Source: Botryobacter ruber (lineage in GTDB: Bacteria; Bacteroidota; Bacteroidia; Cytophagales; Hymenobacteraceae). From it: a DNA stretch of 64,000 nt. Of this stretch, positions 9,403 to 17,334 are shown piece by piece (the first letter of the stretch is position 1; every line of letters starts with the position of its first letter). Location of the stretch: NCBI RefSeq assembly GCF_003347595.2, contig NZ_QCZK02000061.1, positions 168,186 through 232,185 on the forward strand. The letters run 5' to 3'. The notes beneath the pieces are model-generated. The model ran no database searches and had not been told where the DNA came from. It saw only the letters and a list, made by a program, of their open reading frames with translations. A program made the translations under genes and the position numbers.

Positions 9403-9601
9403 GGAAAACGCCTACAGAAAACTGCCATTCCGGTGAGGCGCCGGCAAAGCAGGCTTCAGCACCGGCAGGTGCTGGCAGGTTTTTTGCTTATTTCCTTCCC
9501 GGCATTCCGCAACAATATTTTAGACTCTTGATAATTTTTCCGTAATTTTATCGTAACTACTTTAACTTAAAATACGCAAAACTGCGGCTCCTTTAGTACA
9601 C

Positions 9602-10249
9602 ATGCTCCGACATCCACTGCTTCTGTTCCTCCTCTTTTGTCTTCTGCTCTGCAGCCTGCCGGCTACAGCCCAGAAAGCTATCAGGATTAGTGGCAGCATC
9701 CTGCAACCCGATAAAACAACACCGGTTCCGGGGGCCAATGTCATCAAGTTTAGTACAAAAACAGGGGTGGTATCGGATGATCAGGGGAAATTCCTGATTG
9801 ATATGCAGCAGGAAGACACGCTGCTGATACGGGCCATCGGGTACAAACCGGTACTTTATGTGCCCAGCAAGCTGCCTGTTTCGGAATTGCGGGTAAAAAT
9901 TGTGCTGCAGGAAGATAGCGTGATGCTCGGAGAGGTGGAAGTAACCATACGCCCATCGCAGGAAATGATCGAGCGCGCTATGCGTAACATGAAGCAGCCG
10001 CAGGTAAGCCAGGCCAAAAAACCGGGCTATATACCGCCTGCCGAAGAACCGGCCCCGCCGACACCCGTCGCTCCTACAGCAGCCAGCCCCATTTCGATGC
10101 TCTACGAAATGCTCTCGAAAGACGGAAAGGAACGGGCCAAACTACAGCAGCTCATTCAGCAACTCGAAAAGGAGCAGCGCCTGAAAGAGGCAGAAGAGAA
10201 GAAAAAAGAGTACAACCGCTTCTTTAAAGACAACACCGGCTACGAATAA
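9602..10249 (+). CDS. Exported protein with CarboxypepD_reg-like domain
   Basis: The 215-residue protein has a signal peptide (ends PATAQ) and one CarboxypepD_reg-like beta-sandwich at about residues 27-115 (ISGSILQPDKTTPVPGANVI, SDDQGKFLID, LLIRAIGYKPV). This is the module that precedes SusC plugs but it is not followed by a barrel here. The middle is Pro/Ala-rich (EEPAPPTPVAPTAASP), and the C-terminus is a charged coiled-coil-like helix (LIQQLEKEQRLKEAEEKKKE). Stand-alone proteins of this form are common in Bacteroidota and of unknown function. The uvsE gene follows 63 bp downstream, and co-transcription is possible but unproven. Confidence 0.8.
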   Translation: MLRHPLLLFLLFCLLLCSLPATAQKAIRISGSILQPDKTTPVPGANVIKFSTKTGVVSDDQGKFLIDMQQEDTLLIRAIGYKPVLYVPSKLPVSELRVKIVLQEDSVMLGEVEVTIRPSQEMIERAMRNMKQPQVSQAKKPGYIPPAEEPAPPTPVAPTAASPISMLYEMLSKDGKERAKLQQLIQQLEKEQRLKEAEEKKKEYNRFFKDNTGYE

Positions 10250-10312
10250 AAAGCAGCCGCCTGAAAACATTTTTGCATTAGGCAGGTTAAAAGGGCTACA
10301 ACACCTGACCGT

Positions 10313-11209
10313 ATGAAGATTGGCTACCCCTGCATCAACGAGAGCCTCGACTGCTCCTCTTCCCGAACATTCCGGCTGGCATCTTATTCCGAAGAGCGGC
10401 TAATCTCTTCCGTTGAACAGAACCTGGCCTGCCTGCGCCGCATCCTGGAATACAACGTGCAGCACGGCATGCTGTTTTTCAGGCTCACCTCCGGGCTGGT
10501 GCCCTTTGCCTCGCATCAGGTGAATACCTACAACTGGCAGGAGCACTTTCAGCCGACATTCAAAAGCCTGGGCGATTACATCAAAAGCCACAACATGCGC
10601 ATCTCCATGCACCCCGACCAGTTTGTGGTGCTCAACTCGCCAAACGAGCAAACAGTACGCAACAGCATTGCTGAACTCGTGTACCAGGGAAGTGTGCTCG
10701 ACCTGATGGGCCTCGACACCACCGCCAAACTGCAGATACATGGCGGCGGCGCGTACGGCGATAAACCCACGGCCCTGAACCGCTTTGCAGACGTGTACCA
10801 CACTCAACTGCCCGAAGCCGTAAAAGCACGCCTTTGTGTTGAAAACGACGACCGCACCTATTCGCTGCAGGACTGCCTGGTGCTGCACGAGCTCACCGGA
10901 ATGCCCATTATCTTCGACAACTTCCACCACGAGTGCAACAGCAACGGCGAACCCATGCGCGAAGCCGTGCAACTGGCCTCCCAAACCTGGCAGCCCGACC
11001 GCGACGGCATCCTGATGATGGATTACAGTTCACAGGCCCCTGGCGAGCGCAAAGGCAAGCACGTGCAAAACATACAGGAACAGCTTTTCCACGATTTCCT
11101 GGCAGAAACCGAAGGGCTGGACATGGACCTGATGCTCGAAATTAAAGACAAGGAAGCCAGCGCCCTAAAAGCCATCGAAATAGCCCGTTCGATGGGCCGG
11201 CTAAAATAA
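10313..11209 (+). CDS. uvsE: UV damage endonuclease UvsE/UvdE
   Basis: The 298-residue protein matches the UvdE family from its first residues (MKIGYPCINESL). It retains the TIM-barrel metal-site segments ISMHPDQFVVLNSP, KLQIHGGGAYGDK, LCVENDDRTY, MPIIFDNFHHECN, MMDYSSQAPGERKGKH and DLMLEIKDKEASAL. These supply the His, Glu and Asp ligands of the divalent-metal cluster. UVDE nicks DNA immediately 5' of UV photoproducts and other lesions, starting an alternative excision-repair pathway in the cytoplasm. Its length is normal for a bacterial UvsE. The stop codon interlocks with that of the convergent DUF4112 gene (9-bp overlap), leaving no room for a terminator between them. Confidence 0.95.
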   Translation: MKIGYPCINESLDCSSSRTFRLASYSEERLISSVEQNLACLRRILEYNVQHGMLFFRLTSGLVPFASHQVNTYNWQEHFQPTFKSLGDYIKSHNMRISMHPDQFVVLNSPNEQTVRNSIAELVYQGSVLDLMGLDTTAKLQIHGGGAYGDKPTALNRFADVYHTQLPEAVKARLCVENDDRTYSLQDCLVLHELTGMPIIFDNFHHECNSNGEPMREAVQLASQTWQPDRDGILMMDYSSQAPGERKGKHVQNIQEQLFHDFLAETEGLDMDLMLEIKDKEASALKAIEIARSMGRLK

Positions 11210-11698
11210 ACTTGCCAGCAGCTGATACCCCCATTCCACCAGTTGCCACATAATCCAGCCCATCAGGATGAGCAGCAGTACAATGGCTATCAGCACACCA
11301 ATCACAATGCCTTTGCCGCTGCCCTGGTACCTGCCTTCGGCATAGTGGCTGCGCAGCATTTTCACATTCCGGGAATTGGCTTTGTAAGCAAAGTCGAAGA
11401 TGTTCCCCAGAACGGGTATACTCCCAATCACAGCATCCAGGGCCACGTTCAGGAGCATGAGCGCCACCAGTTTTCCGCTGGCGCCGTGCCGGGCCATAGT
11501 CAGGATCAGCATCGCCGAAACGGCAAACGAAGCCAGGTCGCCCACCCCCGGAATCAGTCCCAGGATCGGGTCCATCCCGAAACGCCAGGTAGTGCCAGGA
11601 ACGGAAAACTGGTTATCCATGATCCTGGTAATATGGTCTACCCACTTCAGCTTCTCGGAGCGAGGCGTGCGGGTATAGTGTGTGTTGAATTCTGCCAT
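11201..11698 (-). CDS. DUF4112 domain membrane protein
   Basis: The 165-residue protein carries the DUF4112 core: LKWVDHITRIMDNQFSVPGT, then DPILGLIPGVGDLASFAVSA, VALDAVIGSIPVLGNIFD and FAYKANSRNVKML. Hydrophobic segments lie in the core, and a final transmembrane helix (IVIGVLIAIVLLLILMGWIM) lies near the C-terminus. The family is common and uncharacterised. It overlaps the 3' end of convergent uvsE by 9 bp. Confidence 0.9.
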   Translation of the reverse strand: MAEFNTHYTRTPRSEKLKWVDHITRIMDNQFSVPGTTWRFGMDPILGLIPGVGDLASFAVSAMLILTMARHGASGKLVALMLLNVALDAVIGSIPVLGNIFDFAYKANSRNVKMLRSHYAEGRYQGSGKGIVIGVLIAIVLLLILMGWIMWQLVEWGYQLLASLF

Positions 11699-11806
11699 AG
11701 CCGCTTATACGCATAGCAGCAACTATAGGTGCCCCAGCACCCTTTCAGGCACTTTACTGTCATCAAAACTTCCCCTCTTCACGTCACCAGCACGCATTTT
11801 TATGTA

Positions 11807-11836
11807 CTGCTCCTGCCACCACAGCCACTGCTGCTG
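11807..11836 (-). repeat. Dispersed 28-bp intergenic repeat, copy 4
   Basis: Reads CTCCTGCCACCACAGCCACT on the plus strand; about 36 bp before the dyad that precedes the first CstB-like gene. Confidence 0.7.
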
Positions 11837-11871
11837 CTTCATTTTGCTCCAGTCTCTGCCCGAAGCTACTG

Positions 11872-11916
11872 TGTGACCTCCATCACTGAAGCGGGATAAA
11901 CGCGACTGTACCTTTG
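11872..11916 (+). promoter_or_regulatory. Crp/Fnr-type dyad with phased -7 element (site 1)
   Basis: GTGA (11873-11876), six bases, TCAC (11883-11886), then exactly 22 nt, then TACCTTTG (11909-11916), which fits the Bacteroidota -7 consensus TAnnTTTG. With transcription starting a few bases later, the dyad centre falls near -41.5, the class II activator position. The same arrangement recurs at 13697-13740 and 14626-14669. Confidence 0.7.
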
Positions 11917-12008
11917 TGAACAGGAAATAAAAAAAGGATTAAGGTTGATTCATTCAGGTGCAATAACGTAAATCAAAGTAATCGCTCCATCAAAAAACAA
12001 TAATTATT

Positions 12009-13349
12009 ATGAAAATTAAACAGTTTGAAGATAAAGGATTAGCCCATTACTCCTACGCCATTTTAAGCGAGGAAACAAAAGAGATTGTACTCGTAGACCC
12101 TGCCCGCGATCCGGCGCAATATTATGCCTTTGCCAGCGCCAACAATGCCAGCATAGTGGGTGTGATAGAAACGCATCCCCATGCCGACTTTGTGAGCGCA
12201 CACCAGGAGATTCACCGGAAAACAGGGGCCACCATTTACACGCACAGCCTGGTAGACGCCGATTATCCGCACCAGGCATTCGACGAAGGGTCCGAAATTA
12301 CGGTCGGCGACATTAAGCTCAAATCACTGCACACCCCCGGCCACTCCCCCGACAGCATCAGCGTGGTGCTGGAGCATGAGGGAAAGGACAAAGCGGTATT
12401 TACCGGCGATACCCTGTTTATTGGCGATGTGGGGCGTCCGGACCTGCGCGAGAAGGCGGGAAAAGTGATGGCAAAACGCGAAGAACTGGCCCGGCAGATG
12501 TACCACAGCACCCGCGAAAAACTCATGAAACTGAACGATGACGTGCTGGTGTACCCCGCCCACGGTGCCGGAAGCCTCTGCGGAAAAGCCCTCAGCAGCG
12601 CCAACAGCAGCACCATAGGCGCCGAGAAAACAGGCAACTATGCCCTGCAGCCCATGAGCGAAGAAGAATTTGTAAAGCTGCTCCTCCAGGACCAGCCCTT
12701 CATCCCCAAATATTTTGGCTATGATGTGGCCCTCAACAAACAGGGGGCACCAGCCTATCAAGAAAGCATTGCAGCTGTAAAACGACTGGAAAAGAACTTT
12801 TCGCCCGAAGCAGGCGCCCTGGTCGTAGATGCCCGCGACCAGCAGACCTTTAAGCAGGGCCACCTGCCAGGTGCCTATAATATACAAGCAGGAAACAAGT
12901 TCAAAACCTGGCTCGGAAGCATCATTGACCCCGAAGAGTCGTTTTACCTGGTGGCGCAGGACGAAAAGGAGCTGGAGGAACTGATTGCCAGGGCAGCCAG
13001 GATCGGATACGAAAGCAAAATAAAAGGTGCCTTTGTGCTGGAAGGAAAAGCCCCTGCCTCCTCCCCTGCCCTTGATCTTAGTAACTTCGAAGCACACCCC
13101 GAAAACTACACCATCGTCGACGTCCGAAATGCTTCCGAAGTAGATGGGAAGTTGATCTTTGACAAGGCCATTCATATTCCGCTGCACGAACTGCGGGAGC
13201 GGGCAAGCGACATACCGGAGGAAAAGCCGGTGGTGGTACACTGTGCCGGCGGTTATCGCTCTGCCGCTGCCAGCAGCATCCTCGAAAAAGCCCTGCCCCA
13301 CACCAAGGTACTGGACCTGAGCGAAGACATCAGCAGATTTAAAGAGTAA
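12009..13349 (+). CDS. CstB-like persulfide dioxygenase-rhodanese fusion (copy 1)
   Basis: The 446-residue cytoplasmic protein has an N-terminal metallo-beta-lactamase fold of the ETHE1/persulfide dioxygenase type: THPHADF (His56, His58, Asp60), HTPGHS (His112), FTGDTLFIGDVGRPDL (Asp133) and YPAHGAGSLCGK. A first rhodanese-like domain (about 255-345, DARDQQTFKQGHLPGA) lacks the catalytic Cys (YLVAQDEKE at that place). The second (about 365-446) keeps HCAGGYRS with Cys412. This order (dioxygenase, pseudo-rhodanese, rhodanese) is that of Staphylococcus CstB, which oxidises persulfides to sulfite or thiosulfate. It has its own dyad-controlled promoter and terminator. A second paralog lies at 14771. 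The last ~15 residues after the rhodanese are shorter than in copy 2. Confidence 0.9.
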   Translation: MKIKQFEDKGLAHYSYAILSEETKEIVLVDPARDPAQYYAFASANNASIVGVIETHPHADFVSAHQEIHRKTGATIYTHSLVDADYPHQAFDEGSEITVGDIKLKSLHTPGHSPDSISVVLEHEGKDKAVFTGDTLFIGDVGRPDLREKAGKVMAKREELARQMYHSTREKLMKLNDDVLVYPAHGAGSLCGKALSSANSSTIGAEKTGNYALQPMSEEEFVKLLLQDQPFIPKYFGYDVALNKQGAPAYQESIAAVKRLEKNFSPEAGALVVDARDQQTFKQGHLPGAYNIQAGNKFKTWLGSIIDPEESFYLVAQDEKELEELIARAARIGYESKIKGAFVLEGKAPASSPALDLSNFEAHPENYTIVDVRNASEVDGKLIFDKAIHIPLHELRERASDIPEEKPVVVHCAGGYRSAAASSILEKALPHTKVLDLSEDISRFKE

Positions 13350-13358
13350 GTGCATGCC

Positions 13359-13394
13359 AAAAGCCGGTGCGGTTCCTAACTGCACCGGCTTTTT
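13359..13394 (+). terminator. Rho-independent terminator after CstB-like gene 1
   Basis: A perfect 12-bp stem AAAAGCCGGTGC / GCACCGGCTTTT (13359-13370, 13382-13393) with an 11-nt loop and T-run begins 9 bp after the stop codon. Confidence 0.85.
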
Positions 13395-13590
13395 CAGCTG
13401 AAGCTCCCAAAGCCTGCGGTATGCGTAGCCGTTGTGCTGAGGCTGTGGAGGCAACAGCAGCAGCGTTTTACCTCCCGGTTTACCAGGAGGCAAACGTATT
13501 TCAGATGATTATATTCCCACTGCCAGCCGCAGCCAGCGCCCGAAACAAATTTGAACTTAAAAAAGACAGAAGCCGGGCTAAATCCCCTTA

Positions 13591-13620
13591 CTGCACCTGC
13601 CACCACTCCCGCTGCTCCTG
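13591..13620 (-). repeat. Dispersed 28-bp intergenic repeat, copy 5
   Basis: Reads CTGCACCTGCCACCACTCCC followed by GCTGCTCCTG on the plus strand; one of the best matches to the consensus. Confidence 0.8.
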
Positions 13621-13695
13621 CTCAGCTGCTACCTCCCGGTGGCTGTAGCAGGAAAAAAACAAGACCAACATACAGAAACGCAACAATTCCTGCTC

Positions 13696-13740
13696 TGTGA
13701 TAATAGTCACTGTAAAGCCTTTCACAACCTGGTACCTTTG
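13696..13740 (+). promoter_or_regulatory. Crp/Fnr-type dyad with phased -7 element (site 2)
   Basis: TGTGA-TAATAG-TCACT centred at 13703.5 (GTGA 13697-13700, TCAC 13707-13710), then 22 nt, then TACCTTTG at 13733-13740. The TauE start codon follows 29 bp later. Spacing is identical to sites 1 and 3. Confidence 0.75.
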
Positions 13741-13769
13741 TATAAGGTTAAACTCATAACAATAATAAA

Positions 13770-14618
13770 ATGGAAATTTTTGGATATGTAGCAGCTCTCG
13801 TCATTGGTCTTTCGCTAGGTCTGATTGGTGGCGGAGGCTCTATTCTTACGGTTCCGGTACTGGTTTATATGATCGGGTTAAACCCGGTTATCTCCACCGC
13901 TTACTCCCTTTTTATAGTAGGCCTCACCAGCCTGGTTGGCAGCTATAAGTTTTACAAAAAAGGGCTGGTCAGCCTGAAAACGGCTGTTGTGTTCGGTATT
14001 CCGTCTATTATATCGGTCTATATTACCCGCCGTTACATTGTACCGGCCATTCCCGACGAGCTGTTCACGATGGGCGATCTGCTCGTAACAAAGGACATTA
14101 TGCTCATGCTGCTGTTCGCCGGGCTGATGGTATTCGCCTCCCTGAGCATGATCCGCCAGAAAAAAAAGGATGATGTGCTAACCGACGATAACGCCGACAC
14201 AGCAATCGACATCGCCCACGAACAGCCCACGGTACATGCCAAACCAAAATTTAACTATGGCGGCATTCTGGCCGAAGGACTGGTGGTTGGTACCATCACG
14301 GGCCTGGTGGGTGCAGGCGGCGGCTTCCTGATTATTCCGGCACTGGTGCTCTTCAGCAAACTCGACATGAAAATGGCTGTTGGTACTTCACTGCTCATCA
14401 TTGCGGCAAAATCGCTGCTGGGCTTTGTGGGCGACATCTATAATTACGACATCAACTGGACTTTTCTGGCCATTTTCTCCACCATCTCCATCGCCGGTAT
14501 TTTTGTGGGCTCCTTCCTGTCCACTAAAATTCATGCCGATAAACTGAAGGTATCGTTCGGATGGTTTGTGCTGCTGATGGGGATTTATATCCTGGTAAAA
14601 GAAATTTTTCTTTCCTGA
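13770..14618 (+). CDS. TauE/SafE family sulfite/sulfur-anion exporter
   Basis: The 282-residue inner-membrane protein has two homologous halves, each starting with a glycine-rich loop (GLIGGGGSILTVPVLVYM and GLVGAGGGFLIIPALVLF) and followed by family motifs (NPVISTAYSLFIVGLTSLVG; MAVGTSLLIIAAKSLLGF). About eight transmembrane helices are predicted, with a polar cytoplasmic linker at about 130-165. TauE/SafE proteins export sulfite, sulfoacetate or related anions. Placement between two persulfide dioxygenases matches the cst-type sulfide-detoxification loci, where it would expel sulfite or thiosulfate. Start ATG at 13770 is 29 bp after the -7 element. Confidence 0.92.
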   Translation: MEIFGYVAALVIGLSLGLIGGGGSILTVPVLVYMIGLNPVISTAYSLFIVGLTSLVGSYKFYKKGLVSLKTAVVFGIPSIISVYITRRYIVPAIPDELFTMGDLLVTKDIMLMLLFAGLMVFASLSMIRQKKKDDVLTDDNADTAIDIAHEQPTVHAKPKFNYGGILAEGLVVGTITGLVGAGGGFLIIPALVLFSKLDMKMAVGTSLLIIAAKSLLGFVGDIYNYDINWTFLAIFSTISIAGIFVGSFLSTKIHADKLKVSFGWFVLLMGIYILVKEIFLS

Positions 14619-14624
14619 GGTTAG

Positions 14625-14669
14625 CGTGACCTAAGTCACTGAAAACGGCATAATATCTTCCGAAATTTG
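14625..14669 (+). promoter_or_regulatory. Crp/Fnr-type dyad with phased -7 element (site 3)
   Basis: GTGA-CCTAAG-TCAC (14626-14639) lies 22 nt before GAAATTTG (14662-14669), one mismatch from TAnnTTTG. The dyad starts 7 bp after the TauE stop and serves the second CstB-like gene. Confidence 0.65.
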
Positions 14670-14770
14670 TATTGTTCCTGTTAGTTATTAAACACCTTAC
14701 AGAGCATCTTAAAGACAAATATCCTGCAACAGATAACATAAAAGCAATTAGTACCCAAAGCAAAAATATT

Positions 14771-16183
14771 ATGAAAGTAGAACAAATATATACCGGCTGC
14801 CTGGCACAAGGGGCTTATTATATCGAAAGTAACGGAGAAGCTGCCATCGTAGACCCGCTTCGCGAGATTATGCCTTACCTGGACAAGGCGGCCCGAAACG
14901 GCGCTAAAATCAAATACGTGCTGGAAACACACTTCCACGCCGACTTCGTGTCGGGGCACGTGGATCTGGCCAAAGCCACCGGCGCACAAATTGTGTTTGG
15001 TCCGAACGCACGGCCTTCCTTCGAAGCCCATATCGCCACTGATGGTGAGGAGCTGAAACTGGGAAATGTGCGCCTGAAAGTACTGCACACGCCGGGGCAT
15101 ACCATGGAATCTACTACCTACCTGCTGCTAAACGAAGCAGGAAAAGAACAGGCCATCTTCACCGGCGACACCCTGTTTATCGGTGACGTAGGCCGTCCGG
15201 ACCTGGCTGTTAAATCGGACCTGACGGAGGAGCAACTGGCGCAAAATCTTTACGACTCGCTGCGCAACAAAATTATGCCGCTTCCCGACGAGGTGGTTGT
15301 TTACCCGGCACACGGCGCTGGCTCTGCCTGCGGTAAAAACATGAGCAAGGAAACATCCGATACGCTCGGCCATCAGAAAGAAACCAACTACGCCCTGCGT
15401 GCCGACATGACCAGAGAGGAGTTTGTGCAGGAGGTTACCACCGGGTTGCTCCCGCCTCCGGGTTACTTCCCGCTCAATGTAAAAATGAACCGCGAGGGCT
15501 ACACCAACATTGAAGAAGTGCTGAGCCAGGGGCTGCGGCCATTCACGCCGGATGAATTTGAACTGGTTGCCAACGAAACCGGCGCGCTGGTACTCGATAC
15601 CCGCAAGCCGGAGGAGTTCGCCAAAGCCTTTATTCCCAACTCCATCAACATCGGCATCGATGGCAGCTTTGCGCCTTGGGTAGGTGCGCTTATCCCCGAC
15701 ATTCAGCAGCCCATTTTGTTCGTTGCCGACGAAGGGCGCGAAGAAGAAGTAGTAACCCGGCTGGCACGCGTCGGCTACGACCACGCCATTGGTTACCTGA
15801 AAGGCGGCATGCAAGCCTGGGAAGCAGCCGGTAAAGAACCGGACACCATCAGCTCCATCGGAGCCGGAGAGTTTGCCCGGGCATATGCGCAGAACAACCA
15901 GCTCAAAGTAGTGGATGTACGCAAGCCGGGCGAATACCAGGCCGAGCACGTTACCACCGCACTACACGCTCCGCTCGACTACCTGAACGACCACCTGGCC
16001 GAACTGCCTAAAGATGAAAAAATGTACCTGCACTGTGCCGGCGGCTACCGCTCCATGATAGCAGCTTCCATCCTGAAGGCAAGGGGTTACGATAACGTGG
16101 TAAACGTGGAAGGCGGCTTTAAGGCAATTGCCGGAACAGACGTTCCTAAAACAGCTTATGTGTGTCCGTCCACACTAAAATAA
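14771..16183 (+). CDS. CstB-like persulfide dioxygenase-rhodanese fusion (copy 2)
   Basis: The 470-residue protein has the same three-domain build as copy 1. The dioxygenase domain shows THFHADF (His54, His56, Asp58), HTPGHTMES, FTGDTLFIGDVGRPDLA and YPAHGAGSACGK. The middle rhodanese-like domain (about 270-370, DTRKPEEFAKAFIPNSINIG) has no active Cys (LFVADEGREEE). The final one keeps HCAGGYRS with Cys422. The start at ATG 14771 is preferred over an upstream TTG at 14672, because that TTG would lie at the predicted transcription start and the added residues do not match the family. Two divergent copies may act on different persulfides (glutathione-like versus coenzyme A or bacillithiol types); that is inference. 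Confidence 0.9.
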   Translation: MKVEQIYTGCLAQGAYYIESNGEAAIVDPLREIMPYLDKAARNGAKIKYVLETHFHADFVSGHVDLAKATGAQIVFGPNARPSFEAHIATDGEELKLGNVRLKVLHTPGHTMESTTYLLLNEAGKEQAIFTGDTLFIGDVGRPDLAVKSDLTEEQLAQNLYDSLRNKIMPLPDEVVVYPAHGAGSACGKNMSKETSDTLGHQKETNYALRADMTREEFVQEVTTGLLPPPGYFPLNVKMNREGYTNIEEVLSQGLRPFTPDEFELVANETGALVLDTRKPEEFAKAFIPNSINIGIDGSFAPWVGALIPDIQQPILFVADEGREEEVVTRLARVGYDHAIGYLKGGMQAWEAAGKEPDTISSIGAGEFARAYAQNNQLKVVDVRKPGEYQAEHVTTALHAPLDYLNDHLAELPKDEKMYLHCAGGYRSMIAASILKARGYDNVVNVEGGFKAIAGTDVPKTAYVCPSTLK

Positions 16184-16292
16184 CAAAGATGGCTAAAAGA
16201 GGGGGCCTGGCTTCGGAAGAAACAGGCTCCTGCCATAGCCACCCATGCAAATAATATAAAATCAAATACAGAATCTAAAAGATAAAATAGCT

Positions 16293-16619
16293 ATGTTTAA
16301 TTTATTTAAATCTGCTCCCAAAGCCTATGAGGATTTGGATGGCAAAACGTTCAGAGAAAAATACGAAAGTACACCCAAAGCAAAACTGCTGGATGTACGA
16401 ACACCGGGGGAGTTTGCATCCGGAACCATAAAAGGAGCAAAAAACCTGGATATAACCTCGCCACAATTCCAGACGGCAATAAAGACGATGGATAAAACCG
16501 AGCCCTATTTCCTGTTTTGCCGGAGCGGCGCCCGAAGCGGCAATGCCAGCAAACTGATGGCGGACCAGGGCTTTAAGGTGTACAACCTGTCCGGTGGAAT
16601 AGGCGCCTGGCCAAAATAA
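16293..16619 (+). CDS. Single-domain rhodanese
   Basis: The 108-residue protein is a stand-alone rhodanese domain: KLLDVRTPGEFASGTIKGA, then the active loop CRSGARSGNASKL with Cys76, and GGIGAWPK at the end. No signal peptide is evident, so it is cytoplasmic. Rhodaneses carry persulfide on the Cys and transfer sulfane sulfur. It sits 109 bp after the second CstB-like gene and 106 bp before the YeeE genes. A modest 9-bp hairpin (16656-16664 with 16674-16682) lies in the latter gap. A role passing sulfur from imported thiosulfate to the dioxygenases is plausible but inferred. Confidence 0.9.
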   Translation: MFNLFKSAPKAYEDLDGKTFREKYESTPKAKLLDVRTPGEFASGTIKGAKNLDITSPQFQTAIKTMDKTEPYFLFCRSGARSGNASKLMADQGFKVYNLSGGIGAWPK

Positions 16620-16725
16620 ACCTGCTGTGCAGCAAGCTTGTCCTGTTATGGCAGCAACAGGCAGCCTAACAACCTGCCTGTTTGCTGTTGCACCAAAAAA
16701 ATAATACGTACTTTATAAAACAGAT

Positions 16726-17283
16726 ATGCTGGAAATCTTAAAACAACCCTGGCCATGGTACACCTCGGGTGCGGTAATAGCCTTTATCATGGTGCTGTTG
16801 TTATTCTTCGGGAAGTCGTTTGGCTTCTCCTCTAACCTCCGCGTGATATGCGCTGCCTGTGGAGCAGGTAAAACGGCAAAATTTTTCGATTTCGACTGGC
16901 GCTCCCAGACCTGGAACCTGCTTTTCCTGGTAGGCGCCGTAGCAGGAGGTTATATTTCGGCAGAGTTCTTAGCCGGCGAAGAAGCAGTCCAAATCTCACA
17001 GGCCACGGTTAACGATTTAGCCCAGCTGGGTATCTCCGCCCCGGATGGCTTACAACCGGAAGAGATTTTCAGCCTGGAAGCGCTGTTCAGTTTAAAAGGG
17101 TTTCTGCTGCTGCTCATCGGTGGCTTTCTGATTGGCTTCGGCTCCCGCTACGCCGGAGGCTGTACCTCCGGGCATGCCATCAGCGGCTTATCCAACCTGC
17201 AGCTGCCCTCGCTGATTGCCGTTGTCGGTTTCTTTATTGGTGGTCTGCTGATGACACACCTGCTGTTACCGCTGATCTTTTAA
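16726..17283 (+). CDS. YeeE/YedE family sulfur permease subunit, first half
   Basis: The 185-residue membrane protein has a first TM helix (SGAVIAFIMVLLLFFGKSFG), a Cys pair (ICAACGAGK, Cys42 and Cys45), and the family signature SRYAGGCTSGHAISGLSNLQ with Cys146. YeeE/YedE proteins import thiosulfate or sulfane sulfur through conserved Cys residues. In many bacteria the fold is split into two short genes (the PmpA/PmpB type), as seen here with the next gene 51 bp downstream. Confidence 0.9.
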   Translation: MLEILKQPWPWYTSGAVIAFIMVLLLFFGKSFGFSSNLRVICAACGAGKTAKFFDFDWRSQTWNLLFLVGAVAGGYISAEFLAGEEAVQISQATVNDLAQLGISAPDGLQPEEIFSLEALFSLKGFLLLLIGGFLIGFGSRYAGGCTSGHAISGLSNLQLPSLIAVVGFFIGGLLMTHLLLPLIF

Positions 17284-17334
17284 CTGGCAAGGCAGCAACT
17301 TAAACTCGTATTTTAAAGACATAATTCGACCTAC

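Larger units (their letters stand above)
11699..12008. other. 310-bp divergent region with repeat copy 4 and a CstB-like gene promoter
   Basis: It separates the minus-strand DUF4112 gene from the plus-strand persulfide dioxygenase gene. It contains repeat copy 4 (11807-11836) and the phased dyad plus -7 element at 11872-11916. No further ORF or RNA is evident. Confidence 0.6.
13395..13769. other. Intergenic region upstream of the TauE gene
   Basis: Part of a 420-bp gene-free stretch. It holds repeat copy 5 (13591-13620) and the phased dyad promoter at 13696-13740. No further ORF is credible in the rest. Confidence 0.55.

Noticed and set aside
12324..13493. 389-codon minus-strand frame opposite the first CstB-like gene
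   Set aside because: Antisense shadow: the plus strand has full metal-ligand and rhodanese motifs, the minus frame has none.
14672..14770. TTG-initiated N-terminal extension of the second CstB-like protein
   Set aside because: The TTG lies at or next to the predicted transcription start, and the extra 33 residues do not match the family start KVEQIYTGC.
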